In this document: positions 10,761-23,150 of the stretch, in pieces
How positions within the stretch are numbered: position 1 is the stretch's first letter
Layout of the letters: the number at the start of each line of letters is the position of its first letter
DNA from: Sternotherus odoratus
Lineage: Eukaryota; Chordata; Testudines; Kinosternidae
Direction: 5' to 3'
Assembly: GCA_032164245.1 (NCBI GenBank)
Contig: JAVMKO010000001.1
Coordinates: forward strand, 79,543,892 to 79,607,891
Length of the DNA: 64,000 bases
Translations under genes and position numbers: made by a program
The notes under the pieces: model-generated
Seen by the model: only the letters and a program-made list of their open reading frames with translations
Told to the model about the DNA's origin: nothing
The model's database searches: none

Positions 10761-13699
10761 TCCTGGATACAGGCTTTCAGAAATTCAAGCATATTTTGCG
10801 CCCTAAAATTGCATACTTGAATTTCCTCTCCAGCTCTCCTACTTCTATTCCAGTCCGGAAACCCCCCGAAGCTCTGTCAGGGCACACAGCCACTGTCAGC
10901 AGCTTTGCCAGCTCAATCTTAACCCGCAGTACACTCTTCTCTTCTAGTCCTGACATTACCTGCAAGACAATTTCTCCTGATCATCTTTGCCTTTTGTTGG
11001 GACCCTGGAGCAGGGAACTATCAAACTCACTTCCTGAAACATTCCTAAAGGAGGCAAATTGAGATGTAAGGACACCCCCCACCCCCGAAACAACTCCGTC
11101 CTCACATACCAGGGATTCCTCTGACTCAGAGTGGAGAAACCTCTTTGCTCTTGGTGGGCTGAGACCAGGAATGTCTGTGCTCTTTTCCTTTCCCTTTCCT
11201 CAGATCAGCACTGAAGTGTGAGATACACCTCAGAATTGCAGCTAAGGCCACAAGTCATCAGGTGAGAAGGACATTTCTCTCCATCTTCCCCATTCAAAAT
11301 ATGTTGTGCATGGTGAAAATTTGAGAGAGAAATACCTAATAATCTACTAAGGACGGGGCTCCGGTTCCTGCACAGACCCGCAATGTTCAGTTACCGGGGA
11401 CACTGGAACAGAACCTCCTCTCCCCTGACAATTTTTGGGGAAAGAGTGAACTTGACTGGCAATGGCACACAGCAAACAAAGAACACAGCTGGTTAAACCA
11501 GATAGAAAGGTCACATTTGTTCTGCCAGGTAGGTGGGAAGAGAGGTCTGAGTAACTACTTGAGACATCACAGCAGAATCTCCCAGCCCATCCTCCAATCC
11601 CCAGCAGCAGAATCAGAGGTTTGTTTTGTTTTAAGAGGGGCCCTCACAGAGGTTTCCATGCCTTGTACTTACAGCCATCCTCCGGTGCAGTAACTATCAG
11701 CTGGGAGTGCGGTGCACCTGCAACATTCCCAGCTGCTTGCTACACTTCACTGTGCCCTGAGAAATATCAAGTGATCAGCTGATTTATGCCATCCTGGAAT
11801 CACATCCTGGATCACAAGGAAGAAAAATGCACCACGTTTATGGGCTGGCAATTCACCAGATTTTGCCCTGGAGGTCACTGGGAAGAGGAGGCAGAGAATG
11901 CAGCCAGGTGTATGATACCCCTCATCTCAGCACCAATAGCCCCAGTGCACATCCACTTACTTACACACACCCCCAGGCTTCCCCCAGACACTTAAAATAG
12001 CAGCTCACAAACTGGAACAAATTCAGAGGCTTCGTCCAGAGTCTATTCCACAGGACCCAGAAATCCAACTCAGGATTTTTTCCCCCCTCCTGGGCAGGGT
12101 AAAAGTTGAGTCCATTCCAGGTAGACACAAATCTAGAACAGGTTCTCCTCGCCTCAGGCACTGCACCCAGAGCCCATTCAGGGGACAAAGAAAAAATAAG
12201 GGCATTTGCACACAAAGGGTCTCGGAGCACTTTCAAACCTTGAATAAACTGTGCCCCAGAAAAACCTTTTTAAGTAGGCAGAGAATAGAAAAGAGATCTC
12301 TTCAGGGCAACTGAAAGGAAGCCATCACTGGGATGAACAACTATAGTTTGATAGGTCATGGCAGCACTACACGTTATTTTAGGACAGGAAGTGAAGAATA
12401 CACTATCAAATTGAAACTGCAGGGGGAAAAATGTAAGGAAATGGAATGTAATTGTCCCAGTGCGAACTTATTTAGGACACTATATTCAACACTCTTGCTC
12501 TTATAGAAATGGCCATATCTCTTTAATGACTATGTGTGGTGTGGCAAAGTGGCTTCTTGGACCCGCCCTGGCTCAGGTCCTTTGGGCTCGGGTGAGGCAA
12601 GTGCTGCCGGCAGCCCGCCTAAGAAGCCCAAAGGCAGGCTTTCCCTTCCCCTAAGCGCTCCTTTCTGGCTGGGGTTTTTTCCTCTCTGGCTAGGAAAAGC
12701 TATCTCCCTCCTGGGAGAGGCTCCCTGTCCTGCTGCCTCCAACCTGCTGGCAGCCTCACTCCGTCTATCTCTCCCTCCCCTTCCTAGCTGGAGAGGAGGT
12801 TTTAAAAAGGTCTCTGTCAGCTTTTTAATTGGGCTCAGCTGATCCTGCTTTGGCCAGTGGCAGCCTTACTCAGCTGAACCCAATTAACCTGCAGTTACCT
12901 CTCTCACCACAAACCCCTCTGGCAGTGGCCTGCCCTGGGTTTACCACAGTGGCTAGGACCCTCACAGGGACATTCTGGGGGGATCATAGTACAAGGCTGC
13001 AGGTAGATTCTGATTAGGTTCCCCTTCATTCAGGGACTGAATTCAAAGTCCATCCATGACTCTCCTGCCTAGTGACAATCAGCAAAGAGCAACTGTTTTC
13101 CACTGCTAATGGAAACTATTAAAGCCTCCTTAAAGGCAACAAATCTCGGGTCAGTCATCCTCCCTGCAACTTTGACACCTCTGACCTCACAGTGCCACTG
13201 ATTCACTACCAACATGACAGACCTGGAGCAGACAGTACAGTATTCAGCTGTCTGATTTTCCCTAGGTACAATGAACACCATCACCAGGAAATCAGCACCT
13301 GGGTGAAAAACAACAGTTTTACATTGATCATAGGCAAGCCTGAGGTGGTGTTGTGTGGAAGGGGAGAGACTCTTCCAAGATGCTGTCTTCAGTGGAAGGG
13401 GAGGACAGCTGCATGCTGTTTGTCAAACTAATGAGAGCCTGGGGTTCTGTTCATCACCAAGCCTAAACAACCAAGTAGCCCCAGTAGTGACAAAATGCCT
13501 TCTTCCACCTGCATCTTACTAGGAAACTCCACCCCTCCCTCCCGGATGAGGATCTGACCGCAGCGACATGTGTTGATCTCCAGACTAGATTAGTGTATCT
13601 TGCTGTATATAGGGACTAAAATGGATGCAATACAAAGACTCCATCTCGTACACAATGTTTCTGCTCGCCTTCCTCAATGGGATGGGCTTCTGTGAGCAC
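10761..13699. other. Intronic DNA, no gene seen
   Basis: About 2.9 kb with only short overlapping open frames. The GC-rich part at about 12540-12965 (from 'gtggtgtggcaaagtggctt' to 'ctgccctgggtttaccacag') differs sharply from its surroundings. It may be a solo LTR or another repeat, but I could not find paired ends. The rest shows nothing recognisable. Confidence 0.35.
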
Positions 13700-14040
13700 A
13701 TCACCTCTGTATTCCAGCCCCTCCACTGTCTCCCAGTTGGTTTCTATTGACTTTTTTTAAAAGGCCTTGGTCATGATCTTCAAAGTCATGAGTGGGTCAG
13801 GAGTCAGCTACTTTCACAACTACCTCCCCATCCTGGATCCAGTAAGAAAGCTGTATTACTCTGGGACAATGCAGCTCACAACACCCAGTACAAGCACTGG
13901 AGGTAAAGCAATCTTGGTAGCACTAGAGGTTGAGGGGCCGTGGAATGATTTTCTAGAGATCATCAGTCTAAGCTTGAATGTGACCAACTTCAGCGTTTAT
14001 TACAAGTCCCTTCTCTTTGAGAAGACATTTCTACTATAAC
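13700..14040 (+). mobile_element. Decayed L2-like LINE, C-terminal ORF2 fragment
   Basis: The plus-strand frame around 13767-14037 follows the typical end of an L2-class ORF2: an 'LPV..' stretch, 'KVMSG.GVSYFHNYLP', 'WNDFLEIISLSLNVTNF', then 'YYKSLLFEKTFL'. These match the positions of the family's conserved '.hWLPV', 'YL..L', 'LWN.LP.eiR' and 'FK..LKt.LF' motifs. The copy is old and 5'-truncated. Confidence 0.5.
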
Positions 14041-15494
14041 TAGGTTAAAACTAATAAAAGTGATGTTAGTATTATATAATTCTCCAAGAAGACCGTATAT
14101 TAAACCAGAAGCTGCAGAAGAGCAGAAAACTCAATACAAATCCATTAGGGATCTTACTATGCAGATTTAATTTACCTGGGAAGCATTTAGACACCACAGT
14201 AATACATTGATGGATGCTATGGAAAACCTTAAAATGGATTCTAAAGACCCACTGGAATCAAAGTAAGGTTCTTATCTTTATTTGTCATGTACTAAGATAA
14301 GGAAAGGTCTCCTTTTGTTTTTGAAAGTAGCACAAAGCCAACTGGCCATAAATAGTTATCAGTTTTCACATTCCCTTATTGCCAATTTTGGACCTTCCCA
14401 ACCTCTCAGACAAATCCCCCATCCCCAGTGGCTTTCCCCTTACAGATGGGGGAAGTGTGGATTAGACAAAGTCTGGGTCTTAATTAGCAGAGAGAAACAT
14501 ATAAACATAGGTGTAAGCAGATCCACTGTGCTCCTGTATAACTCTTCACCGCTCCCCAAACAAACCTTGCTTGGTTCTCTCTGATCATCCAAGGGCAAGA
14601 AGCCAGTATTCTAATTCCACCTTCCCACAGCCTTTCCCATTCCTACCTTCTGCCTCTCCCTCTACCAACACCGGAAGTCCTGGAAAAACAGTCTGAATGC
14701 TCATCTGGAATGGGCTCCCCCAACCTAAGTCTCTGTCTGCTCATGACATCTGGTTCCCATGAGGATGGTTATTATGCCACAGAAGAGGACGACATCACAT
14801 GGGGGGAAAAGCAAGCAAACTCAAAGATATCCGGCCCTGGTTTCCAATGAAAAATTATTACTATAGTTATTTATGATGTCTCTTCCACAGTGGTTAAAGT
14901 CGATCAACAAAAGAGGAGAAGCTTACCACTTTGTTTTTGTGTTGGGACAAGTGCTGGCAGGACGTAGTGAAGTACCACTGCATCCTACTGGGTGATGAGA
15001 CAAGGCACAGAAAAGAAGGGGGACAACTGAAGAAAGGGAGCTGAAAGGAGTCCATAGCCCCAAACAGGCCCCAAGGCAGCCAAGTGTGTGTGTGCATGGA
15101 GGTGTGCTTCATAGGGAAACAACTGATGTGCTCCTAACCACCCTTGGGGGGTTGCGGGGGGAATGGGCAGGCCCATTTTGTTTCCCCTGGATTCTGGCTA
15201 GGAAAGTGAGGCAGCAAAATCTCCTTTTTTCCCCTCCAGGAAAGGGAGGCTGCAGGTGGCAGACTTTCCTTCCCCTCCCACCCCATCTGCAGGGAACAAG
15301 GAACCAGCAAGGAGAAGGATCATCTTGTGGAGAAGGAGTGAAGCAGATAGGTGACTCCCATCCTGGATGACTCCCCTACCATTGGGCACTGGTGCTGCTC
15401 CATGTGCTCATGGGAGGGCTCAAAGTCCCAAGCCATAAACCCAGGCACCAGCTGTTCCCCCTTCAGATTCTCTCACCTGATGAGTCCTCATGCC
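14041..15494. other. Intronic DNA, no feature seen
   Basis: No gene, RNA or repeat that I can support. Confidence 0.4.
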
Positions 15495-15625
15495 CAGGGG
15501 TGTTGGAACAATTCGCGGTGCGGGGGTGCTGAGAGCCACTGAACCAAACTGTAAAGCCCTCTATATGATGGAAACCACTTCAAGAGCCAGGGGGTAGAGC
15601 AGCACCCCTAGTTCCAGCACCTATG
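15495..15625. mobile_element. Short hAT-like MITE
   Basis: Inverted ends CAGGGGTGTTGGAAC (15495) and GTTCCAGCACCTATG (ending 15625) pair over 15 bases with two mismatches. Flanking 8-mers ctcatgcc and ctcatttc agree at 6 of 8 positions, consistent with an aged 8-bp hAT duplication. There is no coding content. Confidence 0.6.
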
Positions 15626-15758
15626 CTCATTTCCCCAGCCAGTGAAGAGGCAGGAGGAGGGGGAGCTCACTGACTTCCCAGGATCTGTCCCTCTGCTTTT
15701 AGCAGAGGAAGGGGAGCAACAGTTCTACACACTCCCCCCGACTTTAATGCCTGGTATT

Positions 15759-15969
15759 CTGGCGAGTCGCATCTAACAAGGGGGTTCCGTTCCATGGTCA
15801 GCACGTAAAGCGGAAACCACATATAGCCAAAACCCATTGAGTTTAATGGCGGGCGAAATCGCCTGCCCTACAGATAAAAATTTTTAAACTAATTTTTCCC
15901 TTTTTTTTTTGCTGACCGCATAAAGCCGAAATCACACATGTTAAATGTGCAGAAGATGTGACTCGCCTG
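15759..15969. mobile_element. Tigger/pogo-like MITE
   Basis: CTGGCGAGTCGCATCT at the left pairs with AGATGTGACTCGCCTG at the right (ends 15969). TA follows on the right side. Subterminal halves 'cagcacgtaaagcggaaacc' and 'gctgaccgcataaagccgaa' extend the similarity. Confidence 0.65.
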
Positions 15970-16542
15970 TACACAGTGTGCTAAGCAGTGTTCAAACACA
16001 CCTCTCAGAAGACCTTACAGTCTGACATGACAAGCCACACAGGGTGCAGGAGCAGGATAAGCTCTACAGAGAGAAGAGATACCTTGTGTCTTTAAAACTA
16101 TGTGTTCAGAAGTGGCTGCTGATATGGGGTGCTTTCATTTTGGAATCCCCAGCTTGAGATACTGTGACGATTAGCCACACCCACTGCAGCGGAGAGTGCT
16201 GGAATTTAATTAACAGACCCTTATCAAAGAAGGCACTAGAAAGAGGTGGGGGGATTGTAACCCCCTCCAGAAAGCTGAGGTGCTAGGGCCCATGTTCATG
16301 GATCACTAGGACTAGAGCTACTGTGGAGAGGGATTGCTCCAGAAACCAGACAGGAGGGAGACTGTGTGAAGTCCTTGATTGCTGAGGCTCTGAGGAAAGA
16401 GCCAAGAAATTTTGGTGACTGATGTGAGGGACAGACTTGGGGAAGGGACTACTTTGCCTGCACAGACAGAGAGAAGCCTGCAAGATTCTCATTTTCTTAT
16501 TAAGAAGGCTTAAAATAAAAACTAACCCTGCTGGGAACCACT

Positions 16543-16562
16543 TTCCTTCCTTCCTTCCTTCC
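16543..16562 (+). repeat. (TTCC)n microsatellite
   Basis: Five uninterrupted TTCC units lie just before the DIRS-like element. Confidence 0.8.
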
Positions 16563-16656
16563 TGGAGAAAGCTCAGATAGAACTAACCTAAGGAGTCAGC
16601 TGACTCCAAGAGCAAAACCTGGGTTTTGACAGTTCCTAATTCTTTTATAGATACCT

Positions 16657-16738
16657 AGGGCCTGATTTTCAGAGGTGCTGAGCACCCACAACTCCAGTTG
16701 AGGTCCGAGTGAGCTACAGGTGCTCTGAAAAATCAGCC
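16657..16738. mobile_element. Ancient palindromic MITE remnant
   Basis: 'gggcctgattttcagaggtg' at the left and 'tgctctgaaaaatcagcc' at the right are inverted copies around a short centre containing 'caactccagttgaggt'. The family is old and frequent in amniotes. Confidence 0.5.
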
Positions 16739-16840
16739 AGAGGGGTCACAAGTTGGACATCCACTAACTGAGGTACTCAAAATCAGGGGCCATTTTTGAA
16801 GATTGTGGGCTAAATAAACAGCACCGATTCTCCAATGACC

Positions 16841-17440
16841 CTAATGTTTGCTAGCTATCTTCCTTGTGGGCATCCTGACGGAAGTGGGTCTCAAGGTGGG
16901 ATGTGGAAGAGAAAAGGGCAGTGGCTTTACAGAGCAGTTCAGGGATGGCATCCCAGGCAGAAGGTGCTGCATGGAAGAAGGCAAAACATTGATTCTGAGA
17001 GAAGCAGAGAAATGGCCAGTCAAGAATGGTATAGCAGGAAGAGCAAAGGGGTTGTTGGATGACTCAGTGGGAAACAAGGATGGATACGTCATAAAGACTA
17101 TCAGTGTCCTAGAGAGTCTGAAAGGTACTGGTAATAATTTGGATCTACTGTAAATCTCCAGTACTTCCAGCGGCCTATATGAAGAGCTATTGGAAGTATT
17201 CGTCCTGTAAGAGTCGAGAGCCACAAACCAGTCCTGAGTCTGAAGTGAAGGAATGATGGAGGCAGGAGTTACCATCCTGACTCTAAGCTACTGTATGTAT
17301 TTGTTCAGTCTCCTCTGGTCTAGGATAGGACATAGGCTCCTTGTCTCCTTCAGGATAAAGACATATCAAGAACAAAAACCTCTGTCTTTGTTCTCCCGAG
17401 GAACCTCTTCCAGAGCTCCTACATGGAGAACAAGGCCATT
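16841..17440 (-). pseudogene. DIRS-like reverse transcriptase pseudogene fragment
   Basis: The minus strand reads 'PILDQRRLNKYIQ', a stop, then 'RMVTPASIIPSLQTQDWFVALD' in pieces at about 17340-17205. This matches the DIRS reverse transcriptase finger/palm entry, where a 'PILDLR.LN' block precedes 'F.M.T' and 'DW...LDL.DAYFH'. The following LKDAYFHI-like block and the 'YLRF.V....YQY' block are present but frame-shifted at about 17200-17130. The frame then drifts into unrecognisable sequence. Function is lost. Confidence 0.6.
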
Positions 17441-18329
17441 TTGTTCTATTATGGCTCTTGTGAGAAGGATCCTTGAAGGGGGGAGGGTTGGAGGTAAGGA
17501 AAGGAATTGGATACCGTAACCATGGGTGGTGATGTCTTAGAATTGTGTTTATTACTTAGAATTCGGAACAACATACAAGAACACCAGAGAGAGACAAAGC
17601 AGAAAGCTCCCTAAAGTAGAAAGGCACAACTCACCACATCTTGCTTTTGGCTGGCTCTCTGCAGACCCACTCCGATTGCACGTTTCCCTACAAAGCCTCA
17701 TAACTTGCAAGCAGGATCAGGAAAACCTTTAAGATTTAAAGTGACAGCTTGTAATTTTTACAGTTTTCAATACACCAGTGTCCAGCACCCATTTGTCACT
17801 GTAATCTCTGACCATGGTCAGTGGGAGGGGCAAGGTGATTCCCAAAGATAAGTTCTCAGATGGTTTCAGTGTGGCTCTCAACACCCCCATTAAATCTGCT
17901 GCCTCTGAGAGGAAGCCTGGTGTGGGATGAAGGAGGGTGACATACTTCCTGGTATCACAGGGCTACTTTCTGGAGGGCCATTCCTGTTAGCAACTGTGGG
18001 AATAAGATAGTTATCTTTATCTTTGCAGGGACTGGTACCAGACATGATTGTGGTACGGCACTGGAGTGTAGATCCTTAAAGATCCCAGCATTGTCCTTGA
18101 ATCCTGGAGGGAACAGAACACCTTGTCCATTCAGCTGCTGAAGAGCTATATGTCCTCAAAGGGTAGATCCTCCATTGTTGCCTGGACTTCTATTAGAATC
18201 CCAGATGCCTGTAATCAGGAGGACCGGTGCCATTGTGACTTCCATGGCCATGGATTGAGCAGTGATATCATCTCTTAGGTCCTCCCTGCAGTCCTGGAGG
18301 AACCTTATAGGAAGGGGTCACCTTCTTGT

Positions 18330-19102
18330 ACATCAAAAAAACGTGTTCCTCAAACAGGTCCTGCTTCTATGGTGCAGAATTGGAGGGAGGCTGGTGAGTA
18401 AGACTTTGGGTCAAAAAGGTCCAATGTTTTGGGGTTATCTTTTGGAGTCCCCTTAGTAGCCCTGGTCTTTTCCTGGACTGCAGATACCACAAGTGATCGC
18501 AGTGTTGGGTGCACATAAAAATATTAGAAGCCCTTGAGAGGGACTTGATACCACTGTTCCACTCACTCTGAAGCAGTCAGGAATGAGGCTGGGGCATGCC
18601 AGGAGCCAATATGCCTCATTGATCAGTAGGACAATTCTTGTTAGCACTGAGGCTGTTGAGCTGCTTGTGCATATTTTTCTTGGCTCACTGCTGTCTCGCT
18701 GTCCCACGTTTCAGCTATTCTTGAAAGCAGGTCGTGGAAGGCTCTGATGTCATCAACGGCCAGTGTTGTGGCCAAGATAATGGCCTCATCCAGAGAGGAG
18801 GAGGAGGAGCCTGTAGATGGGGAGGAAAATTTCCAAAGTTGCCTCACCTCTCTCGCGGGGAGGCTCATCTGAATCTGGTGTGGGGGAGGTGGGAATACTA
18901 GATATTGATCCAATGGTGATATAAAACTCCTTCCTTTCCCTGCCCCTGCGATGGGGCTCCACTCTGAGATCTGTAGGAAGGTGGGCCCAGTAGATTCAGT
19001 AAGTCCACAACTGTAAATTACACAGGTATTGGCTAGATTGTGGTTGGCCCATCCACTGCCAGTCACGTACAGGGCACCTCCAGACCTCCCCTTACGTACC
19101 AT
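18330..19102 (-). pseudogene. DIRS-like gag pseudogene with LAP2alpha-type domain
   Basis: The 153-residue minus frame at 18641-19102 contains a Ser-rich acidic lead-in (STGSSSSSLDEA) followed by 'DDIRAFHDLLSRIAE', the start of the LAP2alpha-like gag domain. After a stop and frame changes the same domain continues as 'YQVPLKGF' and 'YVHPTLRSLVVSAV' at about 18555-18475, then 'LDLFDPKSYSPASLQF' at about 18420-18370. The C-terminal domain of vertebrate LAP2alpha (TMPO) is held to derive from a DIRS1-like gag, which explains the resemblance. There are at least three breaks. It is not a host TMPO gene, because no LEM domain or exon structure accompanies it. Confidence 0.65.
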
Positions 19103-20400
19103 TCTGGTCTCACGGTGGGGGTTCTCTGCTTGCAGTTGGGAAGGAGGACTGACCTGGAGATGGCGAGGAGATGTTCATCTCCAGGAACAGGGGTACCACT
19201 AGTTGTGGGTTTGGTGCTATTCTGCCAGTGCTGGTGTTGGTTCTGGTGCCAACAGAAGGGGTGAAAGCAGCTCCTCAAAGTTGTATCTTGGTATGGGGAA
19301 GGGTTTAATGGTTGGCACTGGTACCAGGGCTGGTCTTAGTATCAATACTAGTGCTGGAACTGTAGTCTCCCAAGCCTTTTTTGCAGCCAGTGTCTTGCTC
19401 CTGTCCTTTTGACTATGAGGATTTGGAGGACTTGCCTTTGGAGAATTGCTTCAGGTCCTCTTTGTAGGGTACGCACAAGGCACACTCTGAATGGGTTCAC
19501 GCACAGTGGGGTCTGTTGCCCAGTGCCTGAAGGGGATAGTGCATGTGCCAAGTCTCCTTGCTCCAGAGTCAAGCCAATGCACTCAGCACAGGGGCTGTTG
19601 GTTCCAATGGTACCAGCGTCGTTGGCACCCAGGATCCTGGTGCCAGTACCAGCAATCTTGTCACCCTTTTAGATTTCTTCCTCCTGCTAGAACCGGAGGT
19701 ATGGTGGCCGTTTACTGGGGTGCATGCTGTAAAGAGCCTCCTCGACTCTAGTTTAGAGGATGTCTTTTCTGGGATCAGGCACAATCTTCATGGATTGCTC
19801 TGAGATGTAATTTGAGCCAGGTCTCTCTCAGTTTTGGGGTGTGGGATGAGAAGGAGCAGCAGACAGAGCAATTGTTGGGGTTACGTCCTTCCACCACGGG
19901 GAGCAGACATCTGCTGTGCCCATCAGTTCCAGGCAGAAGACTGTCACACAATGGACTCTTGTGGGCTTAGAGTTCACCATGCCAGCGACTGCTGTGAAGC
20001 ACCTTGACCTGCTGTGGTGGGAGGGTGGTGGTGGGGGACATACAGGGGTGGACAAGGGGGCTCCTTTGCTCCTTCCTATTTTTTTTTTTGATGGAACATC
20101 CAAGGAATAGTGATGAATAAGTAAGACACTGATGAGTGATTTCCTCACAAAAAGGTTAAGTTTGAAGCTCAAGGAACAGTAGCAGGTTGGACAGTCCAAG
20201 TTGCATCTCATTTCCACAGGTGCTAAGAGGTAACTGAAGAAAGGCTGCAGCTACTCTGACCTTTGGGCCCTCACAATGGATCCCAATGGACACCGCCATT
20301 CAAAATGACTCCGCTCTCACACCCGGGAGGCACAGTATGGGATCCATACTGACACACACTTGAAGAAGCAGAGCAGATACCAGGGTGATGGGCACAGAAT

Positions 20401-22632
20401 GGAAACCTAGACCGAGAAGCAGGATTGTCTCCAGCTGCCATGTTTTTTTGGAGGTGCTGTCAGTTGCTTTTCCATCTATGAGATAAAAGATCTCTAAGGA
20501 GGGAGACGATAAAACCTCCATGACAATTCAAATAAATACATACAATCAAGAGAGGCCATGAAATAAAGGAACACTGGCGGGATTAAAGCAGTTGAGGAAA
20601 GGAGAGGCTGGCCCTCCATCTCCTGCCCCTGCCCATCCCTGCCCCACTTGAGCCTTGGCAGAGTGCTTACTTTCCCACAGTAGCCAATCTATTACTGCTT
20701 AGAATAAATTTCCCAGCCACCTCCTCCTCTTTCTCTCTCTCTTTCAGTCCTCAGGGGTCCTGTTTGGCAGCCTACTCTGCTGTGAATGTCTAGCCATCAG
20801 CCAATCTGATGCAAAAAGCATTACCCCCCTATTCACGGGAAAGACAGAAACCTGACTCCATGCTGAGACATTTCCTCTGGGGTTCTGTCAGTCTCTCTCT
20901 CTAGTCCCCCTCTGCCTCTCTCTCTTTTTCTTTTTCAGAAGCTACCTCCAGCACAGAGTGCACTATGCCTTCCGGAAAGGGTTATGTGTGTTCATGGAAA
21001 TTTTACTTGGACTATGAAAAGGTCTTATTTATTTTTCCTTTCTTCCTTTGTTCTCCATTTCCCCTTTCAGGGTTTAAACAAGAGCCTGACGATGTAATCC
21101 CAGCCTCACTATTCTGTAATTTCACTTATTACTTTTGGAAAGAAATACAGTAGGAAGAGCTCCTTGGTATCTTATCTTGAAATGTCCCAGGCTGGCACTT
21201 GAATGACAAATGAAGGCTAGGTCAGTGTCATGGGCTCTGCAGACCTCATCTTGCTCTGGTTTTCAGGCATTTCTTATTGACAAGGCCCTTGCTTACCAAA
21301 CCTTTGGATTGCAGTGCCATACGCCTAGAAATAAGGTCCATACAGAGCAGATTTCCAGTAGCTGGTCCACCCTGGTGATAAACATATGGTATCCTGAAAA
21401 CGGACAGTTTTCCATATGAAAAAACACAAGCCTAACCCACTTAATTAAAACCTCTACCAAGTTGACTGGTCCCAAAATCCAGACTGGAGAGGAATTCGTG
21501 CAATTGGTGTTACAACTTCATGCTCCTTTTCTCCAAAAAATAAATACGGACCTCACTAGCACCAGTGCTCCTGGAGAGGTGAAGGACATCCTGCTAAACG
21601 CTAAAGTCTGCCATGCCAATGCAGGGCAAGAGACCAGCTTGAGGCCCCAGGACAACGTAACCGGAGTCAAGTTGGCCCTTTGCCCCACCCAAAGCACTTT
21701 CAGGGGAATCAGGAGCTTTAGAAACCTTCTCTTCCTATGCCAAGATTCAAAAGCCAGCTCAGTCTCCATCCAGGGCTGACCTTAATTTCTCTTCCCCCTA
21801 AGCCTTGCCCTGGAGAATCCCTTACTCCACAAGGGATTTGAATCATGGACTTTCCCTGCATGGGATGAAACTCACTCCAGTCCAAAATTCTGAATTTTCT
21901 ATACTGAGTCCTGGACCAGCATGAGGAGGAAGGAAATAGAGAGGCACTGCCAGACCAAGGGACCAGTGAGAGTTTATGTGATCTCTCACAAACCACCACA
22001 GCTACAAACTAACCCAACACAGCTGAAAAACAGAGGCCAGCTTTCATACTCAGTACTACATGTGTAGCTAGCCCTGATGGACTGGAGCTACTGGACCTTT
22101 ACAATTCTATTTTTCTGATGACCGGCTTGGTTCCTCCTTCTCCCCCGTCAGCTCTTACATGCTATAAACATGTTAATCTCTAACTCCAGCCATCTGTGAG
22201 ATCTCAGCTACCGAAGACCTGACACAAATGAAGTGGAGGAAGATGAAAACCAAACCCAAGAGAGCAGTGAAGTGAGTGCGCGCGTGTGAGTTTGTACGAC
22301 TGCTGAGTGACAACGGCCTGACATCCTTGGAAACTGAAGTCCCCTCTCTGTAACACCGGGAGAGCACAAGCAGTGCAATCTGCATTCACATTGCCTAAGT
22401 AGTGTGCCTTGTCCTATGCCTAGGTGACCACCTGCAGGGGTAAGACAGTAATTCTGCTTCCCTGGCTCATCCTCTGCTGCCATGTCCCATGAGGGGGTTC
22501 CCTGCCAACTAGCTGGAATGGTGATATTTGTGATGTGGGCGCCTGTTCACTGGGAACACGACTGATATTTCCCCCTGTCATTTCCTACAGGCCACTGAGC
22601 AACCCTGAGAACTTTCAGACACTACCTGTGTG
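20401..22632. other. Presumed intronic DNA, no gene seen
   Basis: A pyrimidine-rich tract at about 20890-20940 resembles a plus-strand acceptor ('tctttttctttttcag'), but no recognisable exon follows. I see no repeat I can name. Confidence 0.35.
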
Positions 22633-22715
22633 GTTTGCTGTGTTGGTCCCAGAATATTAGAGACACAAGGTGGGTGAGGGCCAGTAAAAGATATTCTGTG
22701 TCACTGACTTAGATT
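22633..22715 (+). mobile_element. Penelope-like element terminal fragment
   Basis: 'gctgtgttggtcccagaata' followed by 'ttagagacacaaggtgggtg' matches the 59770 copy ('gctgtgtcagttccaggata...'). Only the outer terminal segment is kept; the ribozyme-like part is absent. Confidence 0.5.
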
Positions 22716-22754
22716 CTATCAGAGAGATACGGATCAAAAGTCTGCTGGATCATG

Positions 22755-23150
22755 AAGGTCAACTGCCTAGGGAGGTTGTCGAATCTCCATCATTGGAGAT
22801 TTTTAAGAGCCAGTTAGACAAATACCTGTCAGGGATGGTCTAGAGCAGGGGTCTCCAAACTTTATGAGACGAGGGCCATATTAGATTTTTGAAGGGGCTT
22901 CGCAGGCCAAAGAGACTGTGGAGAAAAAAATAAATATATGCAAATTGTAAAAAAACACTACTGTGTCAGTGTTGCATTAAATTCTAAATCAGGTTGGGGG
23001 GGCGGACAAATCGAAGCTGCAGGCTGGATCTGGCCCTTGGGCCGTAGTTTGGAGACCCCTGGTCTAGAATAATACTTAGTCTTGCCACAAGTGCAGGGGA
23101 CTGGGCTAGATGATCTCTCAAGGTCTCTTCCAGTCTTACAATTCTATGAA
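22755..23150 (+). mobile_element. CR1 LINE 3' end, split by an hAT insertion
   Basis: Before the split the plus strand reads the last ORF2 residues ('REVVESPSLEIFKSQLDKYL') and a stop at about 22780-22842. After the split come 'ctagatgatctctcaaggtc' and 'tcttacaattctatgaa' at about 23100-23150, the CR1 3' end with its ATTCTATG-type terminus. The inserted element is 22846-23061. Confidence 0.85.
22846..23061. mobile_element. Non-autonomous hAT element inserted in CR1
   Basis: The 216-bp element has perfect 16-bp inverted ends, CAGGGGTCTCCAAACT and AGTTTGGAGACCCCTG. It is flanked by 8-bp copies of the CR1 target, GTCTAGAG (22838-22845) and GTCTAGAA (23062-23069), 7 of 8 identical. Terminal sequence and duplication length identify hAT. 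There is no transposase. Confidence 0.92.

Larger units (their letters stand above)
16830..20400 (-). mobile_element. Decayed DIRS-like tyrosine-recombinase retrotransposon
   Basis: In minus orientation the order is: a 5' terminal segment ('cttcttcaagtgtgtgtcag', about 20365-20340), a low-similarity gag leader with Pro/Ser-rich spacer (about 20220-19100), a LAP2alpha-type gag domain (19100-18330), and a reverse transcriptase segment (about 17440-16990). The gag and RT identities are direct reads; the outer limits are estimated. No tyrosine recombinase or RNase H/methylase part is visible downstream, so the element is truncated at its 3' side. Every domain contains stops or frame shifts. Confidence 0.7.

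Noticed and set aside
18641..19102. A host TMPO/LAP2-like gene
   Set aside because: The similarity is to the DIRS gag domain, the frame is broken, and a DIRS reverse transcriptase follows downstream.
20890..20960. Plus-strand splice acceptor and exon
   Set aside because: There is a polypyrimidine tract and AG, but no coding similarity or donor follows that I can support.
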